Position numbers and translations under genes: made by a program. Of a stretch of 64,000 nt of DNA, positions 50,929 through 58,906 are shown piece after piece. The DNA lies in assembly GCA_014156375.1 (NCBI GenBank), contig RQJH01000005.1, positions 248,001 to 312,000 on the forward strand, read 5' to 3'. Source of the DNA: Enterobacteriaceae bacterium 89. GTDB taxonomy: Bacteria > Pseudomonadota > Gammaproteobacteria > Enterobacterales > Enterobacteriaceae. Under the pieces are notes generated by a model that worked only from the letters and a program-made list of their open reading frames with translations, was not told the origin of the DNA and did not search any database. Within the stretch, counting starts at the first letter, position 1. Every line of letters starts with the position of its first letter.

Positions 50929-51354
50929 ATGGCAATGCGTCTTAACGAAAATCTGGACGACAACGGCGAAATGCATGAAATCAACGTGACGCCGTTTATC
51001 GACGTCATGCTGGTTCTGCTGATCATCTTCATGGTGGCCGCGCCGCTGGCGACCGTTGACGTGAAGGTTAACCTGCCTGCTTCTTCCAGCCAGCCGCAGC
51101 CGCGCCCGGATAAACCGGTGTACCTGACGGTCAAAGCCGATAACACCATGTTCCTTGGTAATGACCCGGTGACGGATGACAGCATGGTGAATGCTATCAA
51201 CGCTCAGACTGAAGGCAACAAGGACACCACCATCTTCTTCCGTGCGGATAAAACCGTGAACTACGAAACGATGATGAAGGTGATGGATACGTTGCATCAG
51301 GCGGGCTATCTGAAGATAGGCCTGGTCGGCGAAGAGCACGCGGCGAAGAAATAG
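50929..51354 (+). CDS. exbD: TonB-system energiser ExbD
   Basis: 141 residues, equal to E. coli. One N-terminal membrane helix (about 22-43) containing the proton-carrying aspartate in NVTPFIDVMLVLLIIFMVAA (D25), then a periplasmic domain (FFRADKTVNYETMMKVMDTL). Second gene of the exbBD operon, closed by a terminator. Confidence 0.98.
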   Translation: MAMRLNENLDDNGEMHEINVTPFIDVMLVLLIIFMVAAPLATVDVKVNLPASSSQPQPRPDKPVYLTVKADNTMFLGNDPVTDDSMVNAINAQTEGNKDTTIFFRADKTVNYETMMKVMDTLHQAGYLKIGLVGEEHAAKK

Positions 51355-51368
51355 CGCTGTTATCTGTG

Positions 51369-51396
51369 AAAAACCGGCTTCCAGCCGGTTTTTTTA
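51369..51396 (+). terminator. Intrinsic terminator after exbD
   Basis: AAACCGGCT (51371-51379) pairs with AGCCGGTTT (51383-51391), loop TCC, followed by TTTT. Confidence 0.92.
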
Positions 51397-51446
51397 TGCC
51401 ACACAATCCGCTACTAAAACACCGTTTAAACGAGGCATGAATTGCC

Positions 51447-51474
51447 TAAAATAAAATCGCTAACTTCCTGATAT
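51447..51474 (+). promoter_or_regulatory. Weak sigma-28-like promoter candidate
   Basis: TAAAATAA - 12 bases - CCTGATAT partly resembles TAAAGTTT-N11-GCCGATAA, upstream of the chemoreceptor. Half-site matches are partial and the spacing is one base long. Confidence 0.2.
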
Positions 51475-51612
51475 ATCCTGCTTTTACTCCTTCATTTTTT
51501 CTCTGCTCCGCGCTGGCGCGTGCCGTAAACCTCTCTACGCTTACACAGGTACCTTATAAAAAAGTGCCGTGAAAAACGGCGCACATCGCTCTGAACAGCA
51601 TGGGAATCTGAC

Positions 51613-53067
51613 ATGACTCTCACTACTTTATTCAGCACAGCTGCACCTGCACGTGACTTAATTTCTCTCTCCGCTATCCGCCGCCGGGCCGACAGGCTGA
51701 TTCTGATGCTGGTGTGGCTCCTGTGGCTGGTTTCGCTGGCGCTCGGGCTGCTGAAAGGCCAGTGGCTGTTGGCTCTGGTGGCCGGTGCGTTGCTTACCGC
51801 AATATCGACGATAAGCTGTCTGGTACTGCCTGGAAAACTGCTGACCCGGCTTATTTTTGCCTTTGTGCTGATGGCCTGGTCTGCGCTGCTGATCCAGCTT
51901 GGGGATGGCGAAACGGAATACCACTTTTCCGTATTCGTTCTGCTGTCGGCGCTGCTGGCCTGGCGCGACTGGAAACCGTTGCTGGTGGGAGCCGCTGTCA
52001 TTGCCGTGCACCATCTTACTTTTAACTATCTGCAACAGTACGGCCTGTTCAACATTGTGGTGTTTGAGATGGGGCCCGGGCTGCATATGGTTATCATGCA
52101 CGCCGTTTTTGTGGTGGTGCAGACTCTCATTCTGGTGCTGATGGCTATCCGCATGGAGCAGGATGCTCGCTCGGCGAGCGAAGTCGCGAAGCTGGCGTCG
52201 GTCATCAACCGCGAGCCGGGCTGCGTGACGCTGACGGACGACAGTCAGGCCAGTCACTCTTCCTTCGCCAGAACCTTCAGCCTGACGCTCGGCACCATGC
52301 GTAACACGCTGGTGCAGGTCAGTCACAGCGTTTCACTGCTGATCGAGGATGCTCAGACGCTGTTGCAGCGTAACTCGTCGCTTTCGGAACGAACGGATAA
52401 TCAGGCACGCTCGCTGGCCGTCGCGGCCAGTGCGATGGAACAGCTGGCAGGTGCTGCGGCTCTGACCAGCGAAAAAGCCAGCGAGGCTCGCGGACTGGCG
52501 CTGGAGGCTAGCCACGTTGCTCAGGAAGGGGGCAAGAGCGTGAGCGCGGCGATGGCGTCGATGACCCATATCCGCGACGAATCCCTGCGGGTGAACGGCA
52601 TTCTGGAACTTATCGACAGCATCGCGTTTCAGACCAACATTCTTTCTCTCAATGCTTCGGTGGAAGCAGCCCGGGCCGGAGAACAGGGCAAAGGCTTTGC
52701 TGTGGTTGCAGCGGAGGTTCGAACGCTGGCCCTGCGCAGTGAAAGTGCGGCAAAAGAGATCCGCCAGCTGATTGCCACCTCTGTTGAGAGCACTCAGCAG
52801 GGCGCGGATCAGGTTGGACAGGCCGGGAAGACCATGCAGGTGATGATTGGCCGTATCGAAAGCCTGCTGAAGCTGGTAGAGGATTTATCGCAGATGAGTG
52901 AGCAGCAGCGGGCGAGCATTTTGCAGATTAACGCCAGCATTGCGAGTATTGACGCCAGCGTGCAGGAAAATCTCCAGCACGTGGCGCAAACCATGCAGGT
53001 GGCCCAACAGCAGCAGAAGCAAACCGGGGAGCTGAAGACCGCCATTTCGGTCTTCAGGCTGGTCTGA
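51613..53067 (+). CDS. Methyl-accepting chemotaxis protein with a multi-pass membrane sensor
   Basis: 484 residues. Instead of the usual two helices and periplasmic sensor, residues about 25-185 hold about six membrane helices with very short loops, including a histidine-bearing stretch ([16 protein letters not shown], then [18 protein letters not shown]). No clear HAMP domain follows; a short linker leads to a cytoplasmic coiled coil and the conserved signalling tip [20 protein letters not shown] followed by [20 protein letters not shown]. It lacks a C-terminal NWETF-type CheR tether (ends FRLV). The layout suggests sensing within or at the membrane, such as redox, a lipid-soluble ligand or a bound cofactor. 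Its stop abuts the stop of the convergent gene 53068-53496 without a gap. Confidence 0.92.
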   Translation: MTLTTLFSTAAPARDLISLSAIRRRADRLILMLVWLLWLVSLALGLLKGQWLLALVAGALLTAISTISCLVLPGKLLTRLIFAFVLMAWSALLIQLGDGETEYHFSVFVLLSALLAWRDWKPLLVGAAVIAVHHLTFNYLQQYGLFNIVVFEMGPGLHMVIMHAVFVVVQTLILVLMAIRMEQDARSASEVAKLASVINREPGCVTLTDDSQASHSSFARTFSLTLGTMRNTLVQVSHSVSLLIEDAQTLLQRNSSLSERTDNQARSLAVAASAMEQLAGAAALTSEKASEARGLALEASHVAQEGGKSVSAAMASMTHIRDESLRVNGILELIDSIAFQTNILSLNASVEAARAGEQGKGFAVVAAEVRTLALRSESAAKEIRQLIATSVESTQQGADQVGQAGKTMQVMIGRIESLLKLVEDLSQMSEQQRASILQINASIASIDASVQENLQHVAQTMQVAQQQQKQTGELKTAISVFRLV

Positions 53068-53496
53068 TTAATCCTGTTCGTCCGGCGCGGGCAGGGTTTC
53101 AGCCCGCGCTACGATGTTGACGTTGGCCGTGTGGCAATTGCCGTCACACAGCTTGCGTGAAAGGCGTAGCGTGGCCACTTCGCGGGCCAGTACGTGCTGG
53201 TAGCTCGCTTCAATATGAGCGAGTATTTTCTCTTTCAGCTGCGGGTTGCGGTTGATGACCTCGGCAATCGTCGCGCCGTAGATCTCTTCCTTAACCTGAT
53301 AGGTATAAATTTCGCGTCGGTACTGCCATTTCATCCGCACCAGGGCGGCGGGAATCGACACCAGGGCTCTGGCGGTCTCTTCGATGAACAGATTTTTTTC
53401 TTTTTTTAGCGCTTCAAGATTATGCGACAAAATCACGGCATCGCTATTTTTGCCGTCTAAAGTCAAATTTGGTTTATTATCATCAGGCTCTTTCAT
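53068..53496 (-). CDS. Unrecognised 142-residue protein (cluster gene B)
   Basis: I do not recognise this family. The protein starts MKEPDDNKPNLTLDGKNSDA; no signal peptide or membrane helix is visible. The middle is rich in charged helix (LEALKKEKNLFIEETARALV, EIYGATIAEVINRNPQLKEK), with two cysteines near the end (KLCDGNCHTA). It starts 2 bases after the stop of gene A, so the two are translationally linked and likely partners. Its ribosome-binding signal lies inside the end of gene A. Function unknown; cytoplasmic by composition. Confidence 0.75.
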   Translation of the reverse strand: MKEPDDNKPNLTLDGKNSDAVILSHNLEALKKEKNLFIEETARALVSIPAALVRMKWQYRREIYTYQVKEEIYGATIAEVINRNPQLKEKILAHIEASYQHVLAREVATLRLSRKLCDGNCHTANVNIVARAETLPAPDEQD

Positions 53497-53498
53497 TT

Positions 53499-53903
53499 TT
53501 AATCGGCCTGAAAGTCATAAAATAGAGATGCTGCTTTTTCACGCGTAATCAAATTAAGCCAAATTTCATTACCGGCTTCATTAATTTTATCCGTTTGCTC
53601 AGCGATAATTTGACTTAATTCCTGTATATCGATTTCGCCCTCCATTTGCAGGTCGTTGAGAACCCGCGCGAAGGCTTCAATTTTTGCCACGCGAAACAAG
53701 CGGTCTTTAATATGGCGATCGCGCTCTTCCAGCAGCATATTGCGCGAACGACCGTGATTGGCGGTAGCGGCTAATATTTCTTGCTCATAATTTTCGAGCG
53801 TTATCTTGCCCTGAGCTAAATTGGCGTCATTTTCTGCGGCCGGGGAATCAGGCTCTGTACCAGAAATATGAAAGCGGGCCGGGATCAGCGTTTCAGGTAT
53901 CAT
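53499..53903 (-). CDS. Unrecognised 134-residue acidic helical protein (cluster gene A)
   Basis: Not recognised. An N-terminal flexible part (MIPETLIPARFHISGTEPDS) precedes about 100 residues of amphipathic helix rich in E, D, K and R (LLEERDRHIKDRLFRVAKIE, EIDIQELSQIIAEQTDKINE), compatible with a helical bundle or coiled coil. No cysteine, signal peptide or membrane segment. A good AAGGAC precedes the ATG. It is the first gene of an A-B pair and diverges from the membrane-protein gene C across about 100 bases. Confidence 0.75.
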   Translation of the reverse strand: MIPETLIPARFHISGTEPDSPAAENDANLAQGKITLENYEQEILAATANHGRSRNMLLEERDRHIKDRLFRVAKIEAFARVLNDLQMEGEIDIQELSQIIAEQTDKINEAGNEIWLNLITREKAASLFYDFQAD

Positions 53904-53957
53904 GGCTGATGTCCTTTTAGTTTCAACAGGATAAGGAGAGTAAAGATGTGAGGTTCG

Positions 53958-53986
53958 TTGACAATATCATGGCGTAAATTTAAAAT
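53958..53986 (+). promoter_or_regulatory. Consensus sigma-70 promoter for the 54007 gene
   Basis: TTGACA, an exact 17-base spacer, then TAAAAT. The expected start point near 53993 leaves a leader of about 14 bases. Confidence 0.75.
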
Positions 53987-54006
53987 CAAAAAAAATGGAG
54001 CCAACC

Positions 54007-54510
54007 ATGAACAGTATTATCTATTTTGTGATAGCACTGCTATTGCTTACTGCTGTTATTATTTTAGTCATCTCTGGTTTTTTTAAAAATGAAGTAGTGG
54101 AAGAGAAACCTCAGCCTGCGCCGGTGAAGCCTCTGAGTAAAGAGGAGGGGGAAGATCACTTTTCGCTGCTGATGAATGCGATCACCCCGGTGTGGTACTG
54201 GCGGGTCAATCATGAATATATTGATTTTCTGCATGCCACCGTGAAACGCATGAGCATTGCGGAATTAAACGCTACCGATGGGCTGTTTGAAGCCCAGCGT
54301 CGCTGCAGCGATCTCAATTCGGCGGTGTATAAATATTACGACAATATTAAAAAGCGCTGCCTGAACGGCGAGAAGGTGCCGAGGGGAGATCTTGACGTGC
54401 TGAACCTGCAGCAGTGTTTTCGTGAGTTCAGCCTGAACGCTTATCCTGAGCTGGTGGTGCTGGTGTGGCCTGAGTATCAGCGTCCGGTGGTGGATCCTCA
54501 GGAGGTTTGA
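54007..54510 (+). CDS. Unrecognised single-pass membrane protein (cluster gene C)
   Basis: 167 residues. One N-terminal helix (about 2-27, MNSIIYFVIALLLLTAVIIL then VISGFF), then a proline-rich linker (EEKPQPAPVKPLSKEEGEDH) and a soluble domain of about 110 residues, rich in aromatic residues (NAITPVWYWRVNHEYIDFLH) with two cysteines (RRCSDLN, KKRCLNG) and a late LQQC. I do not recognise the family. Two in-frame ATGs exist; GGAG lies 6 bases before the second, which I use. It has its own near-consensus promoter and diverges from the A-B pair, so the three genes may act together. A GGGAGAGGG array follows. Confidence 0.75.
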   Translation: MNSIIYFVIALLLLTAVIILVISGFFKNEVVEEKPQPAPVKPLSKEEGEDHFSLLMNAITPVWYWRVNHEYIDFLHATVKRMSIAELNATDGLFEAQRRCSDLNSAVYKYYDNIKKRCLNGEKVPRGDLDVLNLQQCFREFSLNAYPELVVLVWPEYQRPVVDPQEV

Positions 54511-54521
54511 GTCGTTGCTTG

Positions 54522-54648
54522 CCCTCTCCCTAACCCTCTCCCGGAGGGAGAGGGAATCGATCGAGCTAACCCTTGTCTTCTCCCTCTTTCCAGCGAAGAA
54601 GAACCTTATTTTCTCCCTCTCCCTTGGGAGAGGGTCGGGGAGAGGGGA
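54522..54648. repeat. CCCTCTCCC/GGGAGAGGG palindromic repeat array (copy 3)
   Basis: CCTCTCCCTAACCCTCTCCC with GGAGGGAGAGGGA, a middle single arm, and TCTCCCTTGGGAGAGGGTCG, between gene C and convergent yghZ. Open frames here are products of the repeat, not genes. Confidence 0.85.
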
Positions 54649-54671
54649 TACAGCCGCACAAATGCCAGAAT

Positions 54672-55712
54672 TTACTTATCAGAAGAAGCCTGCCAAAGAT
54701 TCAGCTGCCCGTCCGCCACATGCTGGTCAATCTGCGCAAGCTCCTGCTGACTGAAGCTCAGGTTTTTCAGCGCCTGCACGTTCTCTTCCAGCTGCTCCGG
54801 ACGACTGGCACCAATCAGCACCGAAGTCACTCGCTCATCCTTCAGCAGCCAGCTCAGCGCCATCTGCGCCATGGTCTGCCCACGGCTTTGCGCCATTTCA
54901 TGCAGCAAACGCAGACTCTTGAGATTGCTGTCGCTAAGCATATTCTCCGTCAGCCCACGCGCTTTCTTCCCTTCAGTTTGCATGCGCGAACCGTCCGGAA
55001 TACCGTTCAGGTATTTGCCCGTCAGCAGGCCCTGCGCCAGCGGGGTGAAGGCGATACAGCCGACGCCGTTATCCGCCAGCGTATCCAGCAGCCCGGTTTT
55101 ATCCACCCAGCGGTTCAGCAGATTGTACGAAGGTTGATGGATTAGCAGCGGGATTTTCCATTCACGTAATAGCGCCACCATCTGCTGAGTACGTTCAGTG
55201 GAATAGGAGGAGATGCCGACATACAGCGCTTTGCCACTCTGCACAGCCTGGGCCAGTGCGGATGCCGTTTCTTCCATCGGCGTCTTCTCATCCACGCGGT
55301 GGGAATAGAAAATATCGACGTAATCCAGCCCCATTCGCTTCAGGCTCTGATCCAGACTTGCCAGCAGATATTTACGTGAGCCGCCGGAGCCGTACGGACC
55401 CGGCCACATATCGTATCCGGCCTTGGTGGAGATAATCAGCTCATCGCGATAAGCGGCAAAATCTTCGCGCAGCAGGCGGCCAAAATTTTCCTCCGCGCTG
55501 CCCGGCGGTGGCCCGTAGTTATTGGCAAGATCAAAATGGGTGATGCCAAGATCGAAGGCTTTACGCAGCAGCGCACGCTGAGACTCCAGCGCCTGTACGT
55601 GGCCAAAGCTGTGCCACAGGCCTAATGACAGGGCAGGCAGCTGCAAGCCGCTGTTGCCGCAATGGCGATACTGCATCTGTTGATAACGCTCAGGACTCGC
55701 GAGCCAGGACAT
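54672..55712 (-). CDS. yghZ: Aldo-keto reductase YghZ (L-glyceraldehyde 3-phosphate reductase)
   Basis: 346 residues, equal to E. coli. AKR14-type potassium-channel-beta-like reductase: FDLANNYGPPPGSAEENFGR (catalytic aspartate/tyrosine), IISTKAGYDMW, FYSHRVDEKTPMEETA and IGASRPEQLEENVQAL (NADPH). E. coli YghZ reduces L-glyceraldehyde 3-phosphate and methylglyoxal. The AAGGAG is placed correctly for the ATG at 55710-55712, not for the GTG 6 bases upstream. Confidence 0.96.
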   Translation of the reverse strand: MSWLASPERYQQMQYRHCGNSGLQLPALSLGLWHSFGHVQALESQRALLRKAFDLGITHFDLANNYGPPPGSAEENFGRLLREDFAAYRDELIISTKAGYDMWPGPYGSGGSRKYLLASLDQSLKRMGLDYVDIFYSHRVDEKTPMEETASALAQAVQSGKALYVGISSYSTERTQQMVALLREWKIPLLIHQPSYNLLNRWVDKTGLLDTLADNGVGCIAFTPLAQGLLTGKYLNGIPDGSRMQTEGKKARGLTENMLSDSNLKSLRLLHEMAQSRGQTMAQMALSWLLKDERVTSVLIGASRPEQLEENVQALKNLSFSQQELAQIDQHVADGQLNLWQASSDK

Positions 55713-55907
55713 GTTCACTCCTTCTGATAGAAATTTGAAACATCGTTTCTATCTTAACGTCTGAAAGGGTTCCGGTAAGTTCGTCGGATCACACTGCTGA
55801 GATGCCGGGAGACGACATTCTCCTTAAGAGTTAATCAGGCAAAAACTGCTGGCCTGCGCTCAAAATATCGCTATATAATTTTATATATAACGACTTGAGG
55901 TGATGAG

Positions 55908-56195
55908 ATGGAAAACCATTTTGGCAAAGGGCTGATGGCCGGGCTGAATGCTGCGCAGGCCGCTGCGGCGGCGAGCGTGGGCCAGTTTTGTCCGGACTAT
56001 AAACGGGGTTTTGTACTGGGGTTCAGCCAGCGGATGTTCGAGCAAACCGGCGACAGGCAGCTTAGCGCCTGGGAAGCGGGCGTTCTGACGCGCCGCTACG
56101 GGCTGGATCGGGAAATGGTGATGGACTTCTTCCGGGAATCCAATTCCGAGGCGGCAGTACGCTATTTTATGGCGGGCTGGCGTCTGGCGGGGTGA
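55908..56195 (+). CDS. yghW: DUF2623 protein YghW
   Basis: 95 residues, equal to E. coli YghW. Conserved [46 protein letters not shown] and MVMDFFRE. Small, soluble, unknown function. In E. coli it is next to the hydrogenase-2 operon; that operon is not present here. Confidence 0.94.
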   Translation: MENHFGKGLMAGLNAAQAAAAASVGQFCPDYKRGFVLGFSQRMFEQTGDRQLSAWEAGVLTRRYGLDREMVMDFFRESNSEAAVRYFMAGWRLAG

Positions 56196-56329
56196 CAGGA
56201 TCCATTTTTGGAACAGCCGGAGCATGTACGAAGCTGACAGATAATCTACTATTTCCCCGGCCGCGAAGTGCTTAGCGCAGCCAGTACACTAACAATCGTC
56301 AGCTTTCTCCCGTTCTGATAAGGAATATT

Positions 56330-56587
56330 ATGAAGAGTTCTTCTTCGTTAATGGCATTGACCGCCGCCGCTCTCCTCGCCCTTTCCAGCGGTTTTGCCGC
56401 CCACGCCACCGAGCAGTCCGATCAGCGCCACCAGGCGCGAGACGTGCGGCAGGACACCCGCAGCGGTGCACGAGATACCAAACAGCAGTGCTATCAGTCT
56501 GATAGTAAAAGCAATCACGACTGTCGGCAGGATAAGCGCAATACCAAGCAGGATGGTCGTCAGCAGGCGCGTAAAATTAAGTATTAG
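56330..56587 (+). CDS. Small secreted Q/R/D-rich protein, unknown
   Basis: 85 residues. A signal peptide (about 1-26, ending AHA) leads to a hydrophilic 59-residue mature part made of repeated short D/Q/R/K units (ARDVRQDTRSGARDTKQQCY, DCRQDKRNTKQDGRQQARKI), with two cysteines that could form a disulfide. AAGGAA precedes the ATG. I do not recognise it. The heptad-free, repeat-like charge pattern suggests an extended or helical periplasmic polyelectrolyte. Confidence 0.7.
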   Translation: MKSSSSLMALTAAALLALSSGFAAHATEQSDQRHQARDVRQDTRSGARDTKQQCYQSDSKSNHDCRQDKRNTKQDGRQQARKIKY

Positions 56588-56599
56588 TTCAGGCAAAAA

Positions 56600-56687
56600 T
56601 GCCCGGTGGCGCAGGCTTACCGGGCCTACGGGTTCTCAGAATGCCTGGTTTTTTGTAGGTCCGGTAAGCGAAGCGCCACCGGGCAAT
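56600..56687. repeat. BIME: paired REP elements (copy 4)
   Basis: TGCCCGGTGGCGCAGGCTTA...CGGGCCTAC and GTAGGTCCGGTAAGCGAAGC...CACCGGGCA, almost identical to copy 3, between the small secreted gene and the convergent cyclase gene. Confidence 0.92.
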
Positions 56688-56696
56688 TCAGACGAC

Positions 56697-57680
56697 TCAG
56701 ACAGCCGCCTGTTCGTGAGAAAGCGAAATCAACGTCGAGCCAATTGCTGCGCCGTTTTTCCCGGTATGCTTAATCTGATACATCGCCATATCGGCCCGCA
56801 GCAGCGCTCCGGGAAAATCATCCTGCGCTTCCACTTCGTTAATGCCAATCGATGCGCCCACCGCCGCCGTGCCGCTCGCCAGTTCAAACGGCGTGAGAGC
56901 GGCTCGCAGGCAGTTGTGGGCGGTGCTCCACACTAACAAACTGTTGAGCGAGAAGGGCAGCAGCAGCACAAATTCATCGCCGCCTAAACGCCCGACCACA
57001 CTGCCTGGTGGGCACGCATCACGCAGGCGCTGGCTAAGCTGGATCAGCAGTTCGTCACCGCAGCGATGGCCGAAACGGTCATTCACCGCTTTGAAATCGT
57101 CCAGGTCGATAAACGCCACGCACATCGCTTCACCTTGCTGCATTTGGGCGAAGTGGCTCAGCAGCGCATGACGGTTTGCCAGCCCGGTTAGCGGATCGTG
57201 ATTCGCCAGCAGGGAAAGTTGTTCTTCGTACTGCTTCTCTTTGGTCATGTCGATATGGGTGCCGGTGACCTTCAGCGGCTTACCGTCAGCATCCCACTCA
57301 CTCACGCGGCCCCGGTCCAGCACCCAGGTGATGGTGCCGTTGCTGTGCAGCATCCGGTGCAGCGCTTCGTAATAGGGCGCTTTGCCTTCCAGATGACTGT
57401 AAAAGGCGTCTAAAACCCGCTCTTTATCGTCCGGATGCAGGTGCTCGCGCCAGACCTCAAAGTTCGCACTTAGCGCCTTCGGCTGATAGCCCAGCATCGC
57501 GCCCCAGCGGCGATTAAAAATGATCAGTTTTCCGCTTGGAATATCCAGTTGCCATAAACAGAGTCCGGTTCCGTCCAGCGCAGCGCTGAGCTTGCTTTTC
57601 GCATCACGGGCGATGCGCAGCAGGCGGGCGTTGTGCTTTTTCAGATTCTGGATCTGCAACTTAAGCGAAATTTCAGACAT
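56697..57680 (-). CDS. PAS-GGDEF diguanylate cyclase
   Basis: 327 residues, cytoplasmic. Short N-terminal coiled coil, PAS domain about 30-145 with its PAC end (GRVSEWDADGKPLKVTGTHI), linker helix EKQYEEQLSLLANHDPLTGL, then GGDEF about 165-315 with an intact active site RLGGDEFVLLLP and the metal aspartate in AFIDLDDFKAVND. The inhibitory RxxD site five residues before GGDEF is absent, so no product inhibition by that route is expected. It should make c-di-GMP in response to a PAS ligand. Resembles E. coli soluble PAS cyclases, but I cannot assign an orthologue. Confidence 0.92.
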   Translation of the reverse strand: MSEISLKLQIQNLKKHNARLLRIARDAKSKLSAALDGTGLCLWQLDIPSGKLIIFNRRWGAMLGYQPKALSANFEVWREHLHPDDKERVLDAFYSHLEGKAPYYEALHRMLHSNGTITWVLDRGRVSEWDADGKPLKVTGTHIDMTKEKQYEEQLSLLANHDPLTGLANRHALLSHFAQMQQGEAMCVAFIDLDDFKAVNDRFGHRCGDELLIQLSQRLRDACPPGSVVGRLGGDEFVLLLPFSLNSLLVWSTAHNCLRAALTPFELASGTAAVGASIGINEVEAQDDFPGALLRADMAMYQIKHTGKNGAAIGSTLISLSHEQAAV

Positions 57681-57748
57681 TTATAAGCCAAATGCGAACA
57701 GGAACCATATTCATACTAACAATGAATTGAAGTGTAAACATGGTGTGA

Positions 57749-57780
57749 GAAAAAAGTGACCGGTCGATGACGCCCGGTCG
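57749..57780 (-). terminator. Terminator downstream of yghU
   Basis: On the - strand GACCGG pairs with CCGGTC across a ten-base loop, followed by ACTTTTTTCTC. Confidence 0.75.
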
Positions 57781-57792
57781 GCAGGCAGGGGT

Positions 57793-58659
57793 TTATTTCT
57801 GGCGCTTATCTTCAGTATTGGTGTCGAAATCACTCGCGTTATGGCGCTCGTGGAGCTGCTCTTCCAGCGGCCCCTGAGCACGGTTCACGATGCGGCCGCG
57901 TTTCACTGCCGGGCGGTTGCCCACGTCCTGCGCCCAGCGCAGCACATTTTTGTAGATCCCGGCATCGAGGAATTCGGCGGCGTTATACACATTGCCGAGC
58001 ACCACGTTGCCGTACCAAGGCCAAATCGCCATATCGGCAATCGTATATTCCTCGCCTGCGACATAGCGGTTTTTTGCCAGCTGTTTATCCAGTACGTCGA
58101 GCTGGCGTTTGGCTTCCATGGTGAAGCGGTCAATCGCGTACTCAATTTTGACCGGCGCATAGTTATAGAAATGGCCGAAGCCGCCGCCGAGGAACGGGGC
58201 AGAGCCCTGCAGCCAGAACAACCAGTTCATGGTCTCGGTGCGTGCCGCCAGCTCTTTCGGCAGGAAGTGGCCGAATTTCTCTGCCAGATACAGAAGAATG
58301 GAACCGGACTCAAACACGCGCAGCGGCGGGTTGACGGAATGGTCGCTCAGCGCCGGAATTTTTGAGTTCGGGTTCACTTCCACAAATCCGCTTGAGAACT
58401 GATCGCCGTCGCCAATGCGGATCATCCACGCGTCATACTCCGCGCCGGTCACGCCGAGCGCCAGCAGCTCTTCCAGCATGATCGTCACTTTCTGGCCGTT
58501 TGGCGTGCCCAGCGAATAAAGCTGTAGCGGGTGAACGCCGACCGGCAGCACTTTGTCATGCGTCGGCCCGGATACCGGACGGTTGATGTTGGCGAATGCG
58601 CCGCCGTTGTTTTGCTTCCACTCCCAGACTTTCGGAGGTTGATAATTGCTGTCAGACAT
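57793..58659 (-). CDS. yghU: Disulfide-bond reductase / glutathione S-transferase homologue YghU
   Basis: 288 residues, equal to E. coli. Nu-class GST: N-terminal thioredoxin-like domain (LYSLGTPNGQKVTIMLEELL, NPNSKIPAL, FESGSILLYLAEKFG) and an all-helical C-terminal domain (EYTIADMAIWPWYGNVVLG). Binds two glutathiones and has disulfide reductase activity in E. coli. Start chosen at the ATG giving MSDSNYQPP, behind AAGGTGG, three codons in from the longest frame. Confidence 0.96.
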   Translation of the reverse strand: MSDSNYQPPKVWEWKQNNGGAFANINRPVSGPTHDKVLPVGVHPLQLYSLGTPNGQKVTIMLEELLALGVTGAEYDAWMIRIGDGDQFSSGFVEVNPNSKIPALSDHSVNPPLRVFESGSILLYLAEKFGHFLPKELAARTETMNWLFWLQGSAPFLGGGFGHFYNYAPVKIEYAIDRFTMEAKRQLDVLDKQLAKNRYVAGEEYTIADMAIWPWYGNVVLGNVYNAAEFLDAGIYKNVLRWAQDVGNRPAVKRGRIVNRAQGPLEEQLHERHNASDFDTNTEDKRQK

Positions 58660-58906
58660 AAGAACCACCTTCTTCGTTGAGGTAATGACCGAGTGTAGCA
58701 GGTGACGGCGGTGAGCTTTAACATTCAGAGGCGTGATGCGGGTAACGGCTTATTGTAAAAGCATCTTATATATATCAGAACGGTTATAAGCTTAATCGAA
58801 AATCGCATTTCAGTTTGTGTGGGAAACTCTCCACACTGCTCAACATTCCGCGCTGCCTGGCAGCGTAAAAAATAATAATGATGTGATGGCAAGGGGTTAG
58901 CAAGGT

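Noticed and set aside
54515-54754. Short open frames within the GGGAGAGGG array
   Set aside because: The codons are the repeat itself (Pro/Leu/Ser-rich), and similar frames appear in each array.
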